Source: Phlebotomus papatasi (Eukaryota; Arthropoda; Insecta; Diptera; Psychodidae). From it: a stretch of DNA of 64,000 nucleotides. The stretch spans positions 71,806,712 through 71,870,711 of the forward strand of contig NC_077224.1 of assembly GCF_024763615.1 (NCBI RefSeq), written 5' to 3'. Position numbers and translations under genes: made by a program. The notes under the pieces were generated by a model. The model had not been told where the DNA came from and did no database searches. It saw only the letters and a list, made by a program, of their open reading frames with translations. This document shows, in pieces, positions 24,110 through 36,041 of this stretch (its first letter is position 1; every line of letters begins with the position of its first letter).

Positions 24110-27100
24110 AAGTTTTATTGTTCGTAGAATATTTTACTGTTCGAAGGGGCATTTTAGTGTTGAAAGAGAAATGTTACCGTTCAAAGGGAAATTTTACAAT
24201 TCACAGAAAACTTTACTCTTTGTATGTAAGTAGGGGGAGGCTTTGAACTTTCGCATACAAAAATGATGTTCAAGTTCAGTGATTTTTTCTGACTACCATG
24301 CAAACTGTATGGATTCTCCAACTATGCCAAAAAAATGTCTTACTTATAAGGTTTATAATCCCACCAAACAAAATTCCAGGAAATCCTTAGATTTTCCTCC
24401 AGAGGAAAATGAAAATTTAATGGCGATTTATCCGATAGATGAATCAAGTTTCTATTATCGCACACGATTCACGCCATCATTGAACACCCCATTTTCACCG
24501 TAAATTTTGCACCGGACACTAAAAGTTGCACATCATTGTTTAAAGGGAACTCTAATCTACTTGATTAAACCATTTTTATATAGAATAAAACATTTTAATA
24601 TCACTTTTTTGGAACTTTTCTGAGAGATGTTTTATTGACATTAAAAACCATTTTTTTGATTGGTTCTACGAGAATTTCACTCCGGAAACGGTTAAATCTG
24701 ATGAATACTTTCTTAAAAAGTCCAAATATCACCAAATTTACACGAATCAATAAGTTTTTAAAGCTAAAAATTGACTAAAACTCTGCAAGCGAGAAGACCA
24801 CACAAGATTCCACCATTCCTCCACGGAGCCGGATATGCACAAAAACGTTTGAATGCTCATCATTGAAGATTTCTCTGTTCCTGCAGCTGCAGGAATCGGG
24901 ATTTAGCACAGATATTGAGCTTCAGCAGGTGAACAAGCTAAAATTTTCACAAAACAGCTTCTCACGGACAATTTCTTTCCTTTGTCATGCAAAACAACAC
25001 AATAGTGAGGTTATGTCAAAGATTGTCAAAAAACCAGTTGTAAACTGTATGAGCTTATTGCAGATGTGATTCTTTCATTGCACATTCAGTTTGTGCAAGC
25101 TTGAAAAATATTTTTATATCAAAGAAATGCAAAATTGCTTAATAATTACTCAACTGCAGCCTATTTGAGTCAAATTACTTCTTGTTTATCAACTTTACGA
25201 TTTTTAAGTTTTCCTTTTTAGTGGTGGATCAAATCGGTAGATTACAATAGATGTGAATATGAGGGATCGTATCTAAAATGAAGTTTCCTGGAAAATATCT
25301 GAAAGAAGCAGTCTTCTATATGCGATCGATGAATCTGAGTCAAGTTTGTGAATTTTGTTCCACCCACAAAAAGTGCCTGTTCAGCCTAAAAGATTTTTAC
25401 ATAAATCTGATTCCTAATAACCCTTCTACCCTTTGTGATAGTAGTTTTTCAGAAAAGTGATATTAATTCTGCACAATCGTATGAAATATTGCACAGCAAA
25501 ATTACAGTTTTGGACCTGTTTTTATTTTTTGTTTCCTGAAACTAGGAAAAAAAGGATTAGACTCTCAATTTTTTCAGGAAAGATGGGATTTAAGGTTAGC
25601 TATTACAATATATAGCCATATGTGAGATTCATAAAGGAATATGGGAGAAATATGAAGTGTCTGAAGGTAGCGTATATGCGAACGATCAAAGCCTCCCCCT
25701 ATAAGTGAATTTTATCTGTTCGAATTCGAAAGATATTCTGTTCTTCCAAGGAAATTTTACTTTTCCGAGGATATTTTACTATTTGCAGAAAATTTTACTA
25801 TTTAAGGGGAAATTTTACTGTTTCCAGAAAATTTTATTGTTCACGGAAAACTAACTGTTTACAAGAAATATTGCTGTACCTAGGAAATTTTACTGTTCCC
25901 AGGAGATTTTACTGTTCGCAGGCAACTTTACTATTCAAGGGGAAATTTTTAATGCTGGAAGAAAATTTTACTGTTCCCAGAAAAATTAACTGTTTACAAG
26001 AAATTTTTCTGTGCCCAGGAAATTTTACTGTTCCCAGGAGATTTTACTATTCCCAGGAGATTTTACTGTTCGCAGAAAACTTTACTGTTCAAGGGGAAAT
26101 TTTACTGTTGGCAGAAAATTTATTGTTTCCAGAAAATTTTAGTGTTCACAAAGAAATATCTGTTCACGAGAAAGTTTGCTGTACCCAGGAAATTTTACTA
26201 TTCCCAGGATATTTTACTGTTCCCAGGAGATTTTACTGTTCCCAGGAGATTTTACTGTTTTCATAAATTTTACTGCTCCCAAAAAATTTGAGTGTTCACA
26301 AAAAATTAACTGTTTACAAGAAATATTGATGTACTTAGGAAATTTTACTGTTCCCAGAAAATTTTAGTGTTCACGAAAAATTAACTGTTTAGAAGAAATA
26401 TTGCTATACCCAGGAAATTTTACTGTTCCCAGGAAATTTTACTATTCGCAGAAAATTTTAGTGTTCACGAAAAATTACCTGTTTACAAGAAATATTGCTG
26501 TACCCAGGAAATTTTACTGTTCCCAGGAGATTTTACTGTTCGCAGAAAACTTTACCATTCAAGGGGAAATTTTTAATGCTGGAAGAAAATTTTACTGTTC
26601 CCAGAAAAATTAACTGTTTACAAGAAATTTTTCTGTGCCCAGGAAATTTTACTGTTCCCAGGATATTTTACTATTCCCAGGAGATTTTACTGTTCGCAGA
26701 AAACTTTACTGTTCAAGGGGAAATTTTACTGTTGGCAGAAAATTTATTGTTTCCAGAAAATTTTAGTGTTCACAAAGAAATATCTGTTCACGAGAAAGTT
26801 TGCTGTACCCAGGAAATTTTACTATTCCCAGGATATTTTACTGTTCCCAGGAGATTTTACTGTTCCCAGGAGATTTTACTGTTTTCATAAATTTTACTGC
26901 TCCCAAAAAATTTGAGTGTTCACAAAAAATTAACTGTTTACAAGAAATATTGATGTACTTAGGAAATTTTACTGTTCCCAGAAAATTTTAGTGTTCACAA
27001 AAAATTATGTGTTCACGAGAAATTTTGCTGTTACCCAGGAAATTTTACTGTTCCCAGTTCCCAAGAAAAGTTTACTGTTCAAGCTAATTGTTTCCACGAG

Positions 27101-28110
27101 ATTTTACTGTTCTAAAGGAAATTTTATTGTTCGCAAAAATTAACTTTTCATAAGAAATTTTTGTGTACTATAAATATATTATTATTATTCCCAGGAAATA
27201 TTACTATTCACATGAAATTTTTCTGTTTCAATAAGTTTTTACTGTTTGAAGGGAAATTTTGCTGTTCAAAGAAACTTTAACTCTTTCCAAGAGGATTTTC
27301 TATTCGAAAGGAAATTTTATTGTTCCCTGTAAATTTTATCGTTCACTAGAAATTTTACTGTTTCCAGGAGATTTTACTGTTTGAAGTTCGGAGGGAAATT
27401 TCACCGCTCAAAATTTCCTGTTTCCAGAAAATTTTACTGTTCGCAGAATATTTTACAATTCCCAAGAAATTTTACTATTCTTAGTTTCTAGGACATTTTA
27501 CTGTTGCACAAAAATTTACTGTTCAAAGAAACTTCAACTGTTTCCAGGAGACTTTACCGTTCGAAGTTCGGAGGGAAATTTTACTGCCCAAAGAAAAAAA
27601 ATCCTTTTTCCAGAAAATTTTAATGTTCGCAAAATATTTTTTTCTATTCCCAGCAAATTTTACTATTCTTAATTTCCAGGAAATGTTACTGTTGCAAAAA
27701 AAATGACTGTTCAAAGGAACTTAAACTGTTTACAGGAGATTTTTCTGTTTAAAGAGAAATTTTACTCTTTCCTAAAAATGTCATTGTTCACTGGAAATTT
27801 TACTGTTTCCAGGAAGATTTACTATTCGAAAAGGACATTGCAATGAATTGGAATCCAAAGGAAATTGTACTAGTTGTTTTTTTCAGAAAATTTTATTGCT
27901 CGTATAACATTTTTCTGTTTGCAGAAAATTTTGCTGTTATAAGAGAAGTTTTACTGTTCCCAGGAAATATTGCTGTTCATAGAAAATTTCACCGTTCTCA
28001 GGTAACTTTACTGCTCTCGGAAAATTTTAGTGTTCGTAGTAAATTTTACTGTTGTCATAAAATTTAACATTTAGCAGCAAAAATCACTGTTCTCAAAAAA
28101 TTTTACTGAA
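24110..28110. repeat. 19-bp minisatellite array (AGGAAATTTTACTGTTCCC)
   Basis: Units of about 19 bp, consensus AGGAAATTTTACTGTTCCC, run from 25702 to 28110, with a further short run at 24110-24230; the 24231-25701 gap is an inserted element. Unit variants replace CTGTTCCC with CTGTTCGC, CTATTC or TTCACG. Three units make 57 bp, so frames stay open and encode a 19-residue period, but composition and lack of any start or splice context argue against protein. Within it, 25871-26494 is duplicated almost exactly at 26495-27118, a 624-bp higher-order unit. Divergence increases towards 28100. Confidence 0.93.
24231..25701. mobile_element. 1.47-kb inverted-repeat element inserted in the minisatellite
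   Basis: The left end is TAGGGGGAGGCTTTGAACTT followed by TCGCATAC. The right end is the mirror, with GTATATGCGAACGATCAAAG then CCTCCCCCTA. Minisatellite units lie directly on both sides, and the flanks share TAAG, so a TA or TAAG target duplication is possible. The interior includes open frames of 60-74 codons without recognisable domains. Near its right end it has ATATGAAGTGT words also found in the palindromic MITEs at 2912 and 60979. Confidence 0.82.
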
Positions 28111-28224
28111 GCTTAAAACAGCAATAGGGACTTAATTTTCAATAGATTTGGACAAATTTGGTGTCATTGGAAAGGCCTCGAAAGCCCCGACAAAATTCGG
28201 AATTGGTTTTGACCGCTAATGAAC

Positions 28225-28656
28225 TAGGGTAAGTGTGCCAAATTTCGGCATAGTTGCATGCAAGCGCCAAAGTCTCAAGTCTGAAATGTAATAACTTTAA
28301 TAGAAATTGATTTTTTTATTACTTCTTCTTAAGGAGTGTTGCTTAGAACCTTGTTGACAGTTTATCGTCTTTATTTACTCTAAAATTATTCTTAATACAT
28401 TTTAAAATGAATAAAAATGTAGACATAGCTTTGGTGCCCTATTTCGGCCACCTTCATTTTCTCATAGTTCCTTGCCTTTCCAGAATTCTTCCAATGCCTT
28501 TTTCACGTCATCTCGTTTGTCGAAGCTACATTTTTTGTTATTCTTTTGCATTATATAATCTCTATAGTCCGTGAAAATAAAAAAATCATGGAAATTCGAG
28601 GAACAAAAAAGGTGGCCGAAATTGCAAGCTGGTCGGAATTTGGCACACTTACCCCA
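28225..28656. repeat. TAGGGTAAGTGTGCCAAATT inverted-repeat element, copy 1
   Basis: 432 bp, with ends TAGGGTAAGTGTGCCAAATT (then TCGGC) and GGAATTTGGCACACTTACCCC. The first ~220 bp match 43054-43276 in reverse orientation, including GTTGCATGCAAGCGCCAAAG. The centre contains a second TTTCGGCCACC word also mirrored at GGTGGCCGAAATT. Non-coding MITE, located between the minisatellite and the nucleoside transporter gene. Confidence 0.82.
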
Positions 28657-29047
28657 AATATATGAGCAAAAAAAATTAATTTTTGTCCGGAAATTCAGTT
28701 TCATTTAAAGCTTTTTTGGGCGATCTTATGACTGATTTACAAAATCGGTTCAAATCGGTTATGAACCACGAAAAAATGATGGAACTCATTTCCACCCCAA
28801 GACTCCTAAAATTGAACACCTAAGAAAAATTCGTTAGGTTCCATCATTCAAGGAGGGAGATTTTTGGAATACGTGGATGCTATCCAAGACACAGGAATTC
28901 CACATTATTAATTCGCTGTGGGAATTTTAACAGTGTACTATCTGACTTTTTGCTTTTCAAGACCTTCCTCAAAAGAGAACTGAATGAGGGAGAATGGTGC
29001 ATTGATAAAAGTATTTACGTTCAGTGTGTGGTACATTTTTCACGACA
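28657..29047. promoter_or_regulatory. Upstream region of the nucleoside transporter gene
   Basis: Unique sequence with no exon recognised. It must include the 5' UTR and probably the promoter of the transporter. The frame open across the start codon begins upstream without an ATG in a sensible context, so the start at 29048 is preferred. Confidence 0.35.
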
Positions 29048-32000
29048 ATGGACCACTCCATTAACTCCCGTCCGCTACTTCAGCCCAGTGACAGTGATTT
29101 TGGTGAATCCGACGATACTCGCGCTTCCAATGACGAAGTTGAGATTCGTTCTGAGACAAAGAATGAACCCACTGACCGACTTAACATCATCTACATGATA
29201 TTCTACCTCCTGGGAATGACCACACTCCTCCCATGGAATTTCTTCATAACAGCTGAGAATGTTAGATGCTTCCTTCTTTGTCATTTGGGAGCGATTGTAA
29301 GTTCCAATTTCTCTTTTGCAGTACTGGATGTTCAAGTTCCGGAATGTAACAGGAAATGACACAGATGTCCTAACACCCATCCAGAGGACCTTTACGTCGG
29401 ACTTGAGTGTGTCCTCAGCTGTTCCCAATACAGTTTTTCTGGTCCTAAATGCCTTTCTCAGCCACCGAATTCCCCTGAAGCTACGAATGATGGGCTCGAT
29501 GGGGATCATCTTTGTCCTTTTCATCTTTACAACAGTCTTCGTGGAAGTGGACACAGATTCTTGGCAACGGGCTTTTTTTGCCATCACCATCACTACGGTC
29601 GTGGTAATGAATATTGCTGCAGCAATCCTCTCCGGAGGACTCTTTGGAATTGCCGGACAATTCCCTTCTGAATACATGACAGCCGTGGTCAGTGGCCAGG
29701 CACTTGGGGGCATTTTTGCTGCACTCTGTGAAGTCATCTCTCTGACCTTCGGAGCCTCCCCGAACACAACTGCTCTGGTCTACTTCAGTGTGGCCATTGT
29801 GGTCATGATAATCTCCCTCTTGGCCTACTTCCTCATGTCCAGGACCATTTTCTTCAAATTCTACACCTCAAATCGCTCCTCAGTGACCCCTCGACTCCAG
29901 GATGAAGCCCATCTACTCGGAGAGCCCCCAATTGCACCCGATTTCCGGCACATTCTCCGGAAGATCTGGCTCTATGGCTTCTCCGAGTGGTTTGTCTTCG
30001 TGGTCACTCTCTCAGTTTATCCCGCCGTCACGGTTCTCGTGACCAGCGAGAATCACGGCAATGGACACCTTTGGAACGATGTCTTCTTCACCACCGTCGT
30101 AAACTACTTGGTTTTCAATTCCGGGGACTATTTAGGACGCATCATAGCCGGACTCTTTGAATGGGTGAGTACAGGACTTTTTTTTCTTCAGTGGGAAAAT
30201 TCCAAAGGGTGGAAAGACGCCAGACAAGTGCAAATATTTTGGAAATTAGTGGCAATATTTGAGGAAAGAGGAGTTTTGTGATAATTTTTGGTAAATAGAA
30301 ATTAATGAGAGGGGTGCAGCATAAAGAGAAATGAAGTACCTTTTCTAAATTTCGGATTCTTCTACAGTGGAGTTCCTCAAATTTGAACGACAGTTGAATT
30401 CAAAATGTTAAATTTGAGGTTATATGAAGAAAGTTTTGGGTGGTATGTCTGAATTAGAACTATTTTTCTCTGGTGTCGTATTATATTAATATTGTAGTAT
30501 TATATTAATTTCCTCAACAAATTCCACCTACAGTGCCCGCTTCGTAATCTGGACGATTGGGAGACAATATGACAGATGACCGCTTCGTAATCCGGATGGA
30601 TTTTTTTTTGAATTTGTTCAACGTCTTGAAAATATAATACAAGATTTCATTTTCATTGCTGAACACACATGCATACATAACCTCAAAGTTATTTTAAATG
30701 TAACTGTCGATAACTCGTCCGGATTACGCCGATCCGGATTAGAGAGCGGGAACTGTATTTCACAACAAATTCAATTGATAAAATTCGCTAAAGTTATTTT
30801 CCTAAATTTACAAAAAGTGAATTTTAAATTAATACCGTTACGTTTTTGAAAATATTGTTCAAATTTGAGGAGTGAGAAATGTCATCTATATGCCCCAAAT
30901 GTTCAAATTTGAGGAACTCTATACTGTAAATATTGACAATATGATCAGCAAAAATAGAAACCAGTAAGCCAAGACACATCTGTGCCTAAATTCACTAGAG
31001 TAATGGTGCTAATTCCAATGAAAAATGAAAATATTTTTTTTTAGAACTTTACTGTTCTTAAATGCTTCTGCATTATCGACTTTACATTGGTTTCTTACTC
31101 GGATATTTTCCCCAGTCCTCGCTGTGTTCTAAAACCACCTTAAAGTCGTGACAGGAACCATTACAAAGAAAAGTCGATTATGTAAAAGCTTTTGAGAACA
31201 GTAAAGTGCTAGAAAAAACATGTTCATTTCAATTGAAATAGCATCATAAATTCTTTCTATTTAGAAAAAGATAAAGTATCTTGAATTTAGAGGAAATGGT
31301 ATGATGTACAAGATAATTGATCCTGGCCGTGGCTAAATTTCGTACAACCAAAAGTGAAATTCTCGACCGTATCCGATCATAAGTGGTCATTGGTTTCTAT
31401 CTATTTCGCTTGTCGATTGCCTAGTTGATCGGAAATTTAGCCAATGTCTAAACCAATCATCTCGTACAATACACCATTTTGTATTAATTCGAGGCACTAG
31501 CCCTTCTTTTAAGCAGTGAGGTAAAATTATCTTTATAAATAAAATATATTGGTCAGTAATCAGTTAAAATCTGGTTACTCTCATGAATTAGACATCAGAG
31601 CAACAGTTCTTATAAGAAATGAGACAAAATTTTTGGCTAATAACTGTCCAAAGAAGGCATTAATTACAGCTACCCGCTTAGAAGAGGAAGTGTCTTGGAT
31701 TAATTGGAAATGGTTTTGGTATTACTTGAAACGATTTTGAACTGACAGATTTTGACTTGGAGTTCTTTTTCTCTCAGGTTTCAGTAATAAAGGAGCGTAA
31801 GAATTTTAATAAGTAAACGGTATGACGAATTTTTATTTGGTAACGTTTGTAAATTTGACCTACGGCTCTGATAACTAAGGAAATATTCCTTTGAATTCAG
31901 AGATCAAATTCATAATCAAAACCAGATAAAAGACGATATGGTTTACTTTTTCTTATTGCAATCAACGACTTGAAGGTTATTACCTCAAATTTCCAGGCAT

Positions 32001-35000
32001 TGGCGATACCAAATATCTCGTAAAACACACCATTTTAAATTAATCCGAGACAAACTTTTATAAACCGCTATTAAACCAAAATTTCATCCTCCTATGTTTA
32101 TGATTTTGATTTCAAATTGTAAATTTGCATTTTTATTTATTTCTAATTTCCATAGTGAAAGTAATTTAACAGACTTCTCTTCGCTTGGTACGTAATCCCA
32201 AGAAATTTTGTGTTTGTGCACATAGAGCGACAATCAGAACAAGTGATTCCCAAGCCACAAATTTAACCCAAATAGAGACAGGAAAAAAATCCCTGCCTCC
32301 AACCAGGCTTGGAACTGGGGGCCTTTCGCTATCTAGGCGATTGCTCTACCAACTGAGCTATCGGGGCACTGGCTCTGATTGTCTTTGCCACTGATCTCAA
32401 CCAATTGCCATGTGCACTTCAACTCGTTTTCGACTCACTACGAGCCTTGAGAAACGGTATCATGCGTACAATTGAACCAGCAGCAAATGTTTTCCATGGA
32501 GAATTAATTTATTGTGAAAGTGATTGAACAGACTTCTGTTCGCTTGGTACGTAATCCCAAGAAATTTTGTGTTTGTGCACAGAGAGAGTCAAAACCATAC
32601 GTCAAGAGCAGCATTAAAGATACGAAGTAAATTTGAAAAAAGCATACAGTTGGTGTGTGTCTCGAATAAAAATAAAAAATGACGATGCATTATGTTAACT
32701 AATAACATATCAGTTATTTAGATCAATGAAGTTTTTTAAAAAATCATAAATTTTGATCATAAGCACATAAATATCATCAGAAAGAACGTTTCGTACTAAA
32801 TAAATCGTTTTCTCAAAATCAAACTATATTAAGTACATTTGCTTTATATCAGCAATTGTTGCTAACAATGCATCATGAGGCGTCGTTTGTTACGCAGATA
32901 CAAAGAAAATGAGGTTAGAGCACTTTTAATTTAAAGAGACGAAATGTTTTATAATTTAAAAAATCATTTAAAAACACAGAGGAAATTTTAGAAGGCATTA
33001 TGGGCTGCAATTGCGCTGGAGACTGACATAGGAGGTTTAATCGAAGAGTCTTGAATTCTTTGGATTTGATTCTAGCTCTGTGCACTTTGTGTGATTTTTA
33101 TGGAGACTTCGTAGTTATACGGGAGTCTTACAATAATATTACTAAACAATTTTAAATTCTGTAATACGTTTTTGGGATCTCAAGCTATTTCAACTACTCA
33201 AGAAACTCATCTGTATTACTTTTGTGGATTCCATATTATAAAGTTTAAAAAAATATCTTACTTTTATTTATTTTCATTTTATCTAAATGGAGATTCAAAA
33301 TAGTTCAATAGAATTTTAGTATTTTATACATGAATACCAAAAATGTTGCAAGTGATTTTATCTAGATCAAGGAAGTAAAATTAAACTGCTTGTTCGTAAA
33401 TAATCCAACAAGAAAAAATACAATGACATGACTCCATTAAATTGCCTTATTAGAAACCAATACGATAAGCTAATTACATCTTAACCCTATACTACAACAT
33501 AGTAATGTTTCATTAATTCCACAAAGGGAAGTATTCGGGATTAGGGGATAACTTTCACTATTAGTAAAGACACATAGCATAAATTTTGTCGGCTTACACT
33601 TATTGGGAATATTTTTCTATTCTGGAAGTTTTCTATCAAACAACTTACTTTTGCCCTGAATTCTGAGACACAGAAAGTTTAAAAATTGTATTGAAATATT
33701 TATATTTAATTGCTAAAGTTCATTTTAACGTTTTAATGTCTCGAGTTAGTTTGTTTTTTTTTTAATATTAAAACAATTTGATATTTCATAATTCAAGGTC
33801 TTTATAAAAAAAATACGAGTAAGTTTTGAAAGACCGATTTGAAGATTTAATATTTTCAGGCTCTACTATGAAATAATTATTTTTCACACAAAAAAAGTTC
33901 TTTTTGTTCTTTTGCTTTAAATCTAGTAAGACCAAATTCCATTTTTTAACTTCTATCAATTTATGTTTTTTTTTTTAACTTTGTTTTTAGTTTGATTACT
34001 GAACTCTTGCACTTTTTGGATAAGGGTTTCTTTCTTGATTTTTTCAAAAAAAAAAAAAATCTATTTTAATACTAAATCTACCGACCGTTTTTGGTCGTTT
34101 TTCGGTCAAACAACAAACCGCGGTAGTGTAGGATGGACACTCGACAAATTTGTCTCGAAAAAGAGCAAAAAATTAAAATTTAAATACTGAAAAATGTATT
34201 ACATGCATTTTTAAAGAAATTCACAAAGTTCGATAGTGACAATGTACCGTTTAAATATGTGTTAATTTTAAACCGGTCAATTTGATCGGTCTTAGTAGGT
34301 TTAGTGTTAATAATAATAAAAATATTGATTGCTGCTTATTTTTTACGACAATGACCTTAAATTATTCCTTCTAACGCTTTTTCAAAGTCAAATGTTTTTT
34401 TTAGCTCTGGGAAACGTATTTCTTTACCGATTTCACTGTGAGTTTAGATTTGCTGAAAGGGTCGTGGAATTCTGGACAAGTCAGAATCGGTTCCAAGAGC
34501 TTATGAACCGATAATTGCTTTTTATCCAAAATTCTTACATTTTCAGGTTATCTATGAATCCGTACAAATCGGTTTTGAACCGGAAAACAGAAAAAACGAA
34601 GAATCATAACAAAATATCGCAGTAACTTAACGCTTTTTTTTCATAGAAACGATTTATTAAATACAAGTCACTCATTTTTAAAATGACAAACCCCTTTATG
34701 ACTCAGAGAGATATTTATATTTTTTAAGGAAACACTCAACATGCAATAAATTATCTCCTTGCAATTAGCTTCTCAGATGATTCTCTCGGCAATTTCGCGA
34801 AAAATTAAGATGATAAGCAGATTAATCATTAATTTCTTGCGTCATTTTTTTGCAGCCTCAAAACCGACCTCGCCTTGTGGCTTTCTTTACACTCATCCGG
34901 GCAGGATTTATTCCCATCTTCCTGATGTGCAATTCAACACCGCGCGAAAATTTGCCGATCATCATACATTCCGACATAGTGTTCATCCTCCTGATGTGCA

Positions 35001-35167
35001 TTTTTGCCCTGACCAATGGCTACATCGCCAACATTGCCCTACTCTGTGCCCCGAAAATCGTTGCAAATCACGAAAAGGAAATGGCAGCATCGATGATGGC
35101 AGCCTTCCTGGGAATAGGATTGGCCTTTGGTTCTGGATTTGGGCTACTATTTGTGCAAATACTTTGA
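29048..35167 (+). CDS. Ent: Equilibrative nucleoside transporter (SLC29/ENT)
   Basis: Three exons, 29048-29260, 29322-30164 and 34856-35167, give 455 residues, the usual length of ENT1/ENT2 (456 in human). The protein has a polar 44-residue N-terminus, then hydrophobic helix 1 ending in the family hallmark LPWNFFITAENYW (61-73), which spans the first splice junction. LFGIAGQFPSEY and VVSGQALGGIFA follow in the TM4-5 region. After the central loop come YPAVTV (TM7), DYLGR in TM8, then LTNGYIANIALLCAPK and a small-residue-rich last helix. This fits an 11-helix ENT moving nucleosides down their gradient across the plasma membrane. Intron 1 is 61 bp with an acceptable GTTAGA donor; a nearby GTAAGT would leave a 25-bp intron and is rejected. 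Intron 2 is 4.7 kb and full of repeats. Start chosen at the first ATG before the conserved region. Likely polyadenylation signal AATAAA at about 35366-35372. Confidence 0.94.
30365..30926. mobile_element. TA-flanked inverted-repeat element in ENT intron 2
   Basis: Ends are CAGTGGAGTTCCTCAAATTT and the mirror AAATTTGAGGAACTCTATACTG, with TA on each side. The arms continue with GAAC/GTTC. Length is 562 bp, including a younger element at 30531-30755; without that insert the element is about 335 bp. Non-coding. Confidence 0.85.
30531..30755. mobile_element. CAGTGCCCGCTTCGTAATC MITE, nested
   Basis: A 225-bp element with ends CAGTGCCCGCTTCGTAATCT and GGATTAGAGAGCGGGAACTG, flanked by TA on both sides. 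A second internal copy of the end word, CCGCTTCGTAATCCGGATGG, occurs about 50 bp in. It sits inside the element at 30365-30926. Ends of this form are typical of pogo/mariner-class MITEs. Confidence 0.85.
31034..31218. repeat. Palindromic MITE (AGCACTTTACTGTT ends), copy 2
   Basis: Second copy of the element at 11175-11365, with arms ACTTTACTGTTCTTAAATGC and its mirror GAGAACAGTAAAGTGCTAG, and the shared inner words GCATTATCGACTTT and GTGTTCTAAAACCACC. Located in ENT intron 2. Confidence 0.82.
32153..32588. repeat. 75-bp direct repeats flanking a tRNA-like sequence
   Basis: Near-identical blocks at 32153-32228 and 32513-32588 share TTCGCTTGGTACGTAATCCC and AAGAAATTTTGTGTTTGTGC. The 285 bp between them hold the tRNA-like sequence at 32295-32367. 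The arrangement could be a tandem SINE-like unit or a composite repeat. A related word, AGAGCGTCAATCAGAACATG, recurs at 42055-42075, supporting a dispersed family. Confidence 0.7.
32295..32367 (-). repeat. tRNA-like sequence, probably a SINE head or tRNA relic
   Basis: On the minus strand it has a good D arm (GCTC-loop-GAGC), a box A TAGCTCAGTTGG, and a seven-base anticodon loop CTAGATA closed by four pairs, which would give anticodon AGA. The box B-like AGTTCCAAGCC is imperfect, the T stem has mismatches, and the acceptor ends GCCCCGA and TTGGAGGC do not pair. A serine tRNA would also need a long variable arm, which is absent. I therefore read it as a tRNA-derived relic and not a functional tRNA. 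Confidence 0.6.
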
Positions 35168-36041
35168 ACACTGTTTCCAGTATTCTCACTAAAGAACATT
35201 CTTAGAACAATTGTTGTTGCAGAATTTTAGAGCCATTTCTTAGACGATCACGTTTGTAGAATTTTTCATGTGATATTTCTTTTGCGCGTAAGTCTTTAAA
35301 ACTTTTTTATAGTCCAAAGAGGCAATGTTTTATTTTATTATGTGTACAGTAGTCCAATTCGTAGATAAATAAATGGGTGACAAATATAATTAAATGTTTG
35401 TTTCATTAAAATTTACAAAAGGATTTCCTTGGCAACGGCGTCCCAAACAAATCCCAAACAGAGTTGATCAATTCTATAGATAAGATTTTCAAAGATTAGG
35501 ATAAAAAATTGCAAAGTGCAAGTTATAGATTTGAAATGAATTTCTGAATTGAATTCCGATAATATTAATTAATTAAATGTATTTTATTACGTCACGAAAC
35601 GCCGATTAAAAGTTATCTCGCAGAAATTCTTTTCAGTGACGTCATTTGGAGCAAAAATGTGAGTAACGCATAATAATTGTGCACTCAGTGACTCAGTTTC
35701 AAACGAGGTCATGTAACTTTTATCTCGTTGTACTTGTTACTTGAAAATAAACACCATCCACAAGTGAACTGTGATTAATCTGCAAGTACTTGGCGAGTAG
35801 CTATTGCTGTTTTGATTTTGATACTATTTTTTCTACATAAACATTTAAAATTAGTCATCATCATCGAACTCTATTCAGTAATATCTGAATAAATTGGAAC
35901 GACTTCTTATTGAAGACAATTTTGATTTGCGAAAAAGTTTTACTTGGAAATGAGAGGTTAGGTGTGCATAACCTGAAAGAAAACAGCCATACACCCGGCT
36001 TCACGAAGCAATTTATTTCCCCCGTAGCATATAGTAAGGCC
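35168..36041. other. 3' flank of ENT; no gene seen
   Basis: 3' UTR and unique AT-rich sequence between the transporter and the broken pogo transposon. No coding exon or repeat boundary was recognised. Confidence 0.45.

Noticed and set aside
25871..26890. Open frames of about 130 codons with repeated NFTVPRRFYCSQEILL-like phrases
   Set aside because: They follow from the 19-bp period of the minisatellite (three units make 57 bp); no start context, splice sites or known domain.
29297..29321. Intron 1 of the nucleoside transporter starting at the strong GTAAGT at 29297
   Set aside because: It would be only 25 bp long and would insert twelve non-conserved residues between ITAEN and YWMF; the GTTAGA donor at 29261 restores the family sequence.
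32295..32367. A functional tRNA-Ser(AGA)
   Set aside because: Acceptor stem does not pair, T stem is mismatched and the long variable arm of tRNA-Ser is missing.
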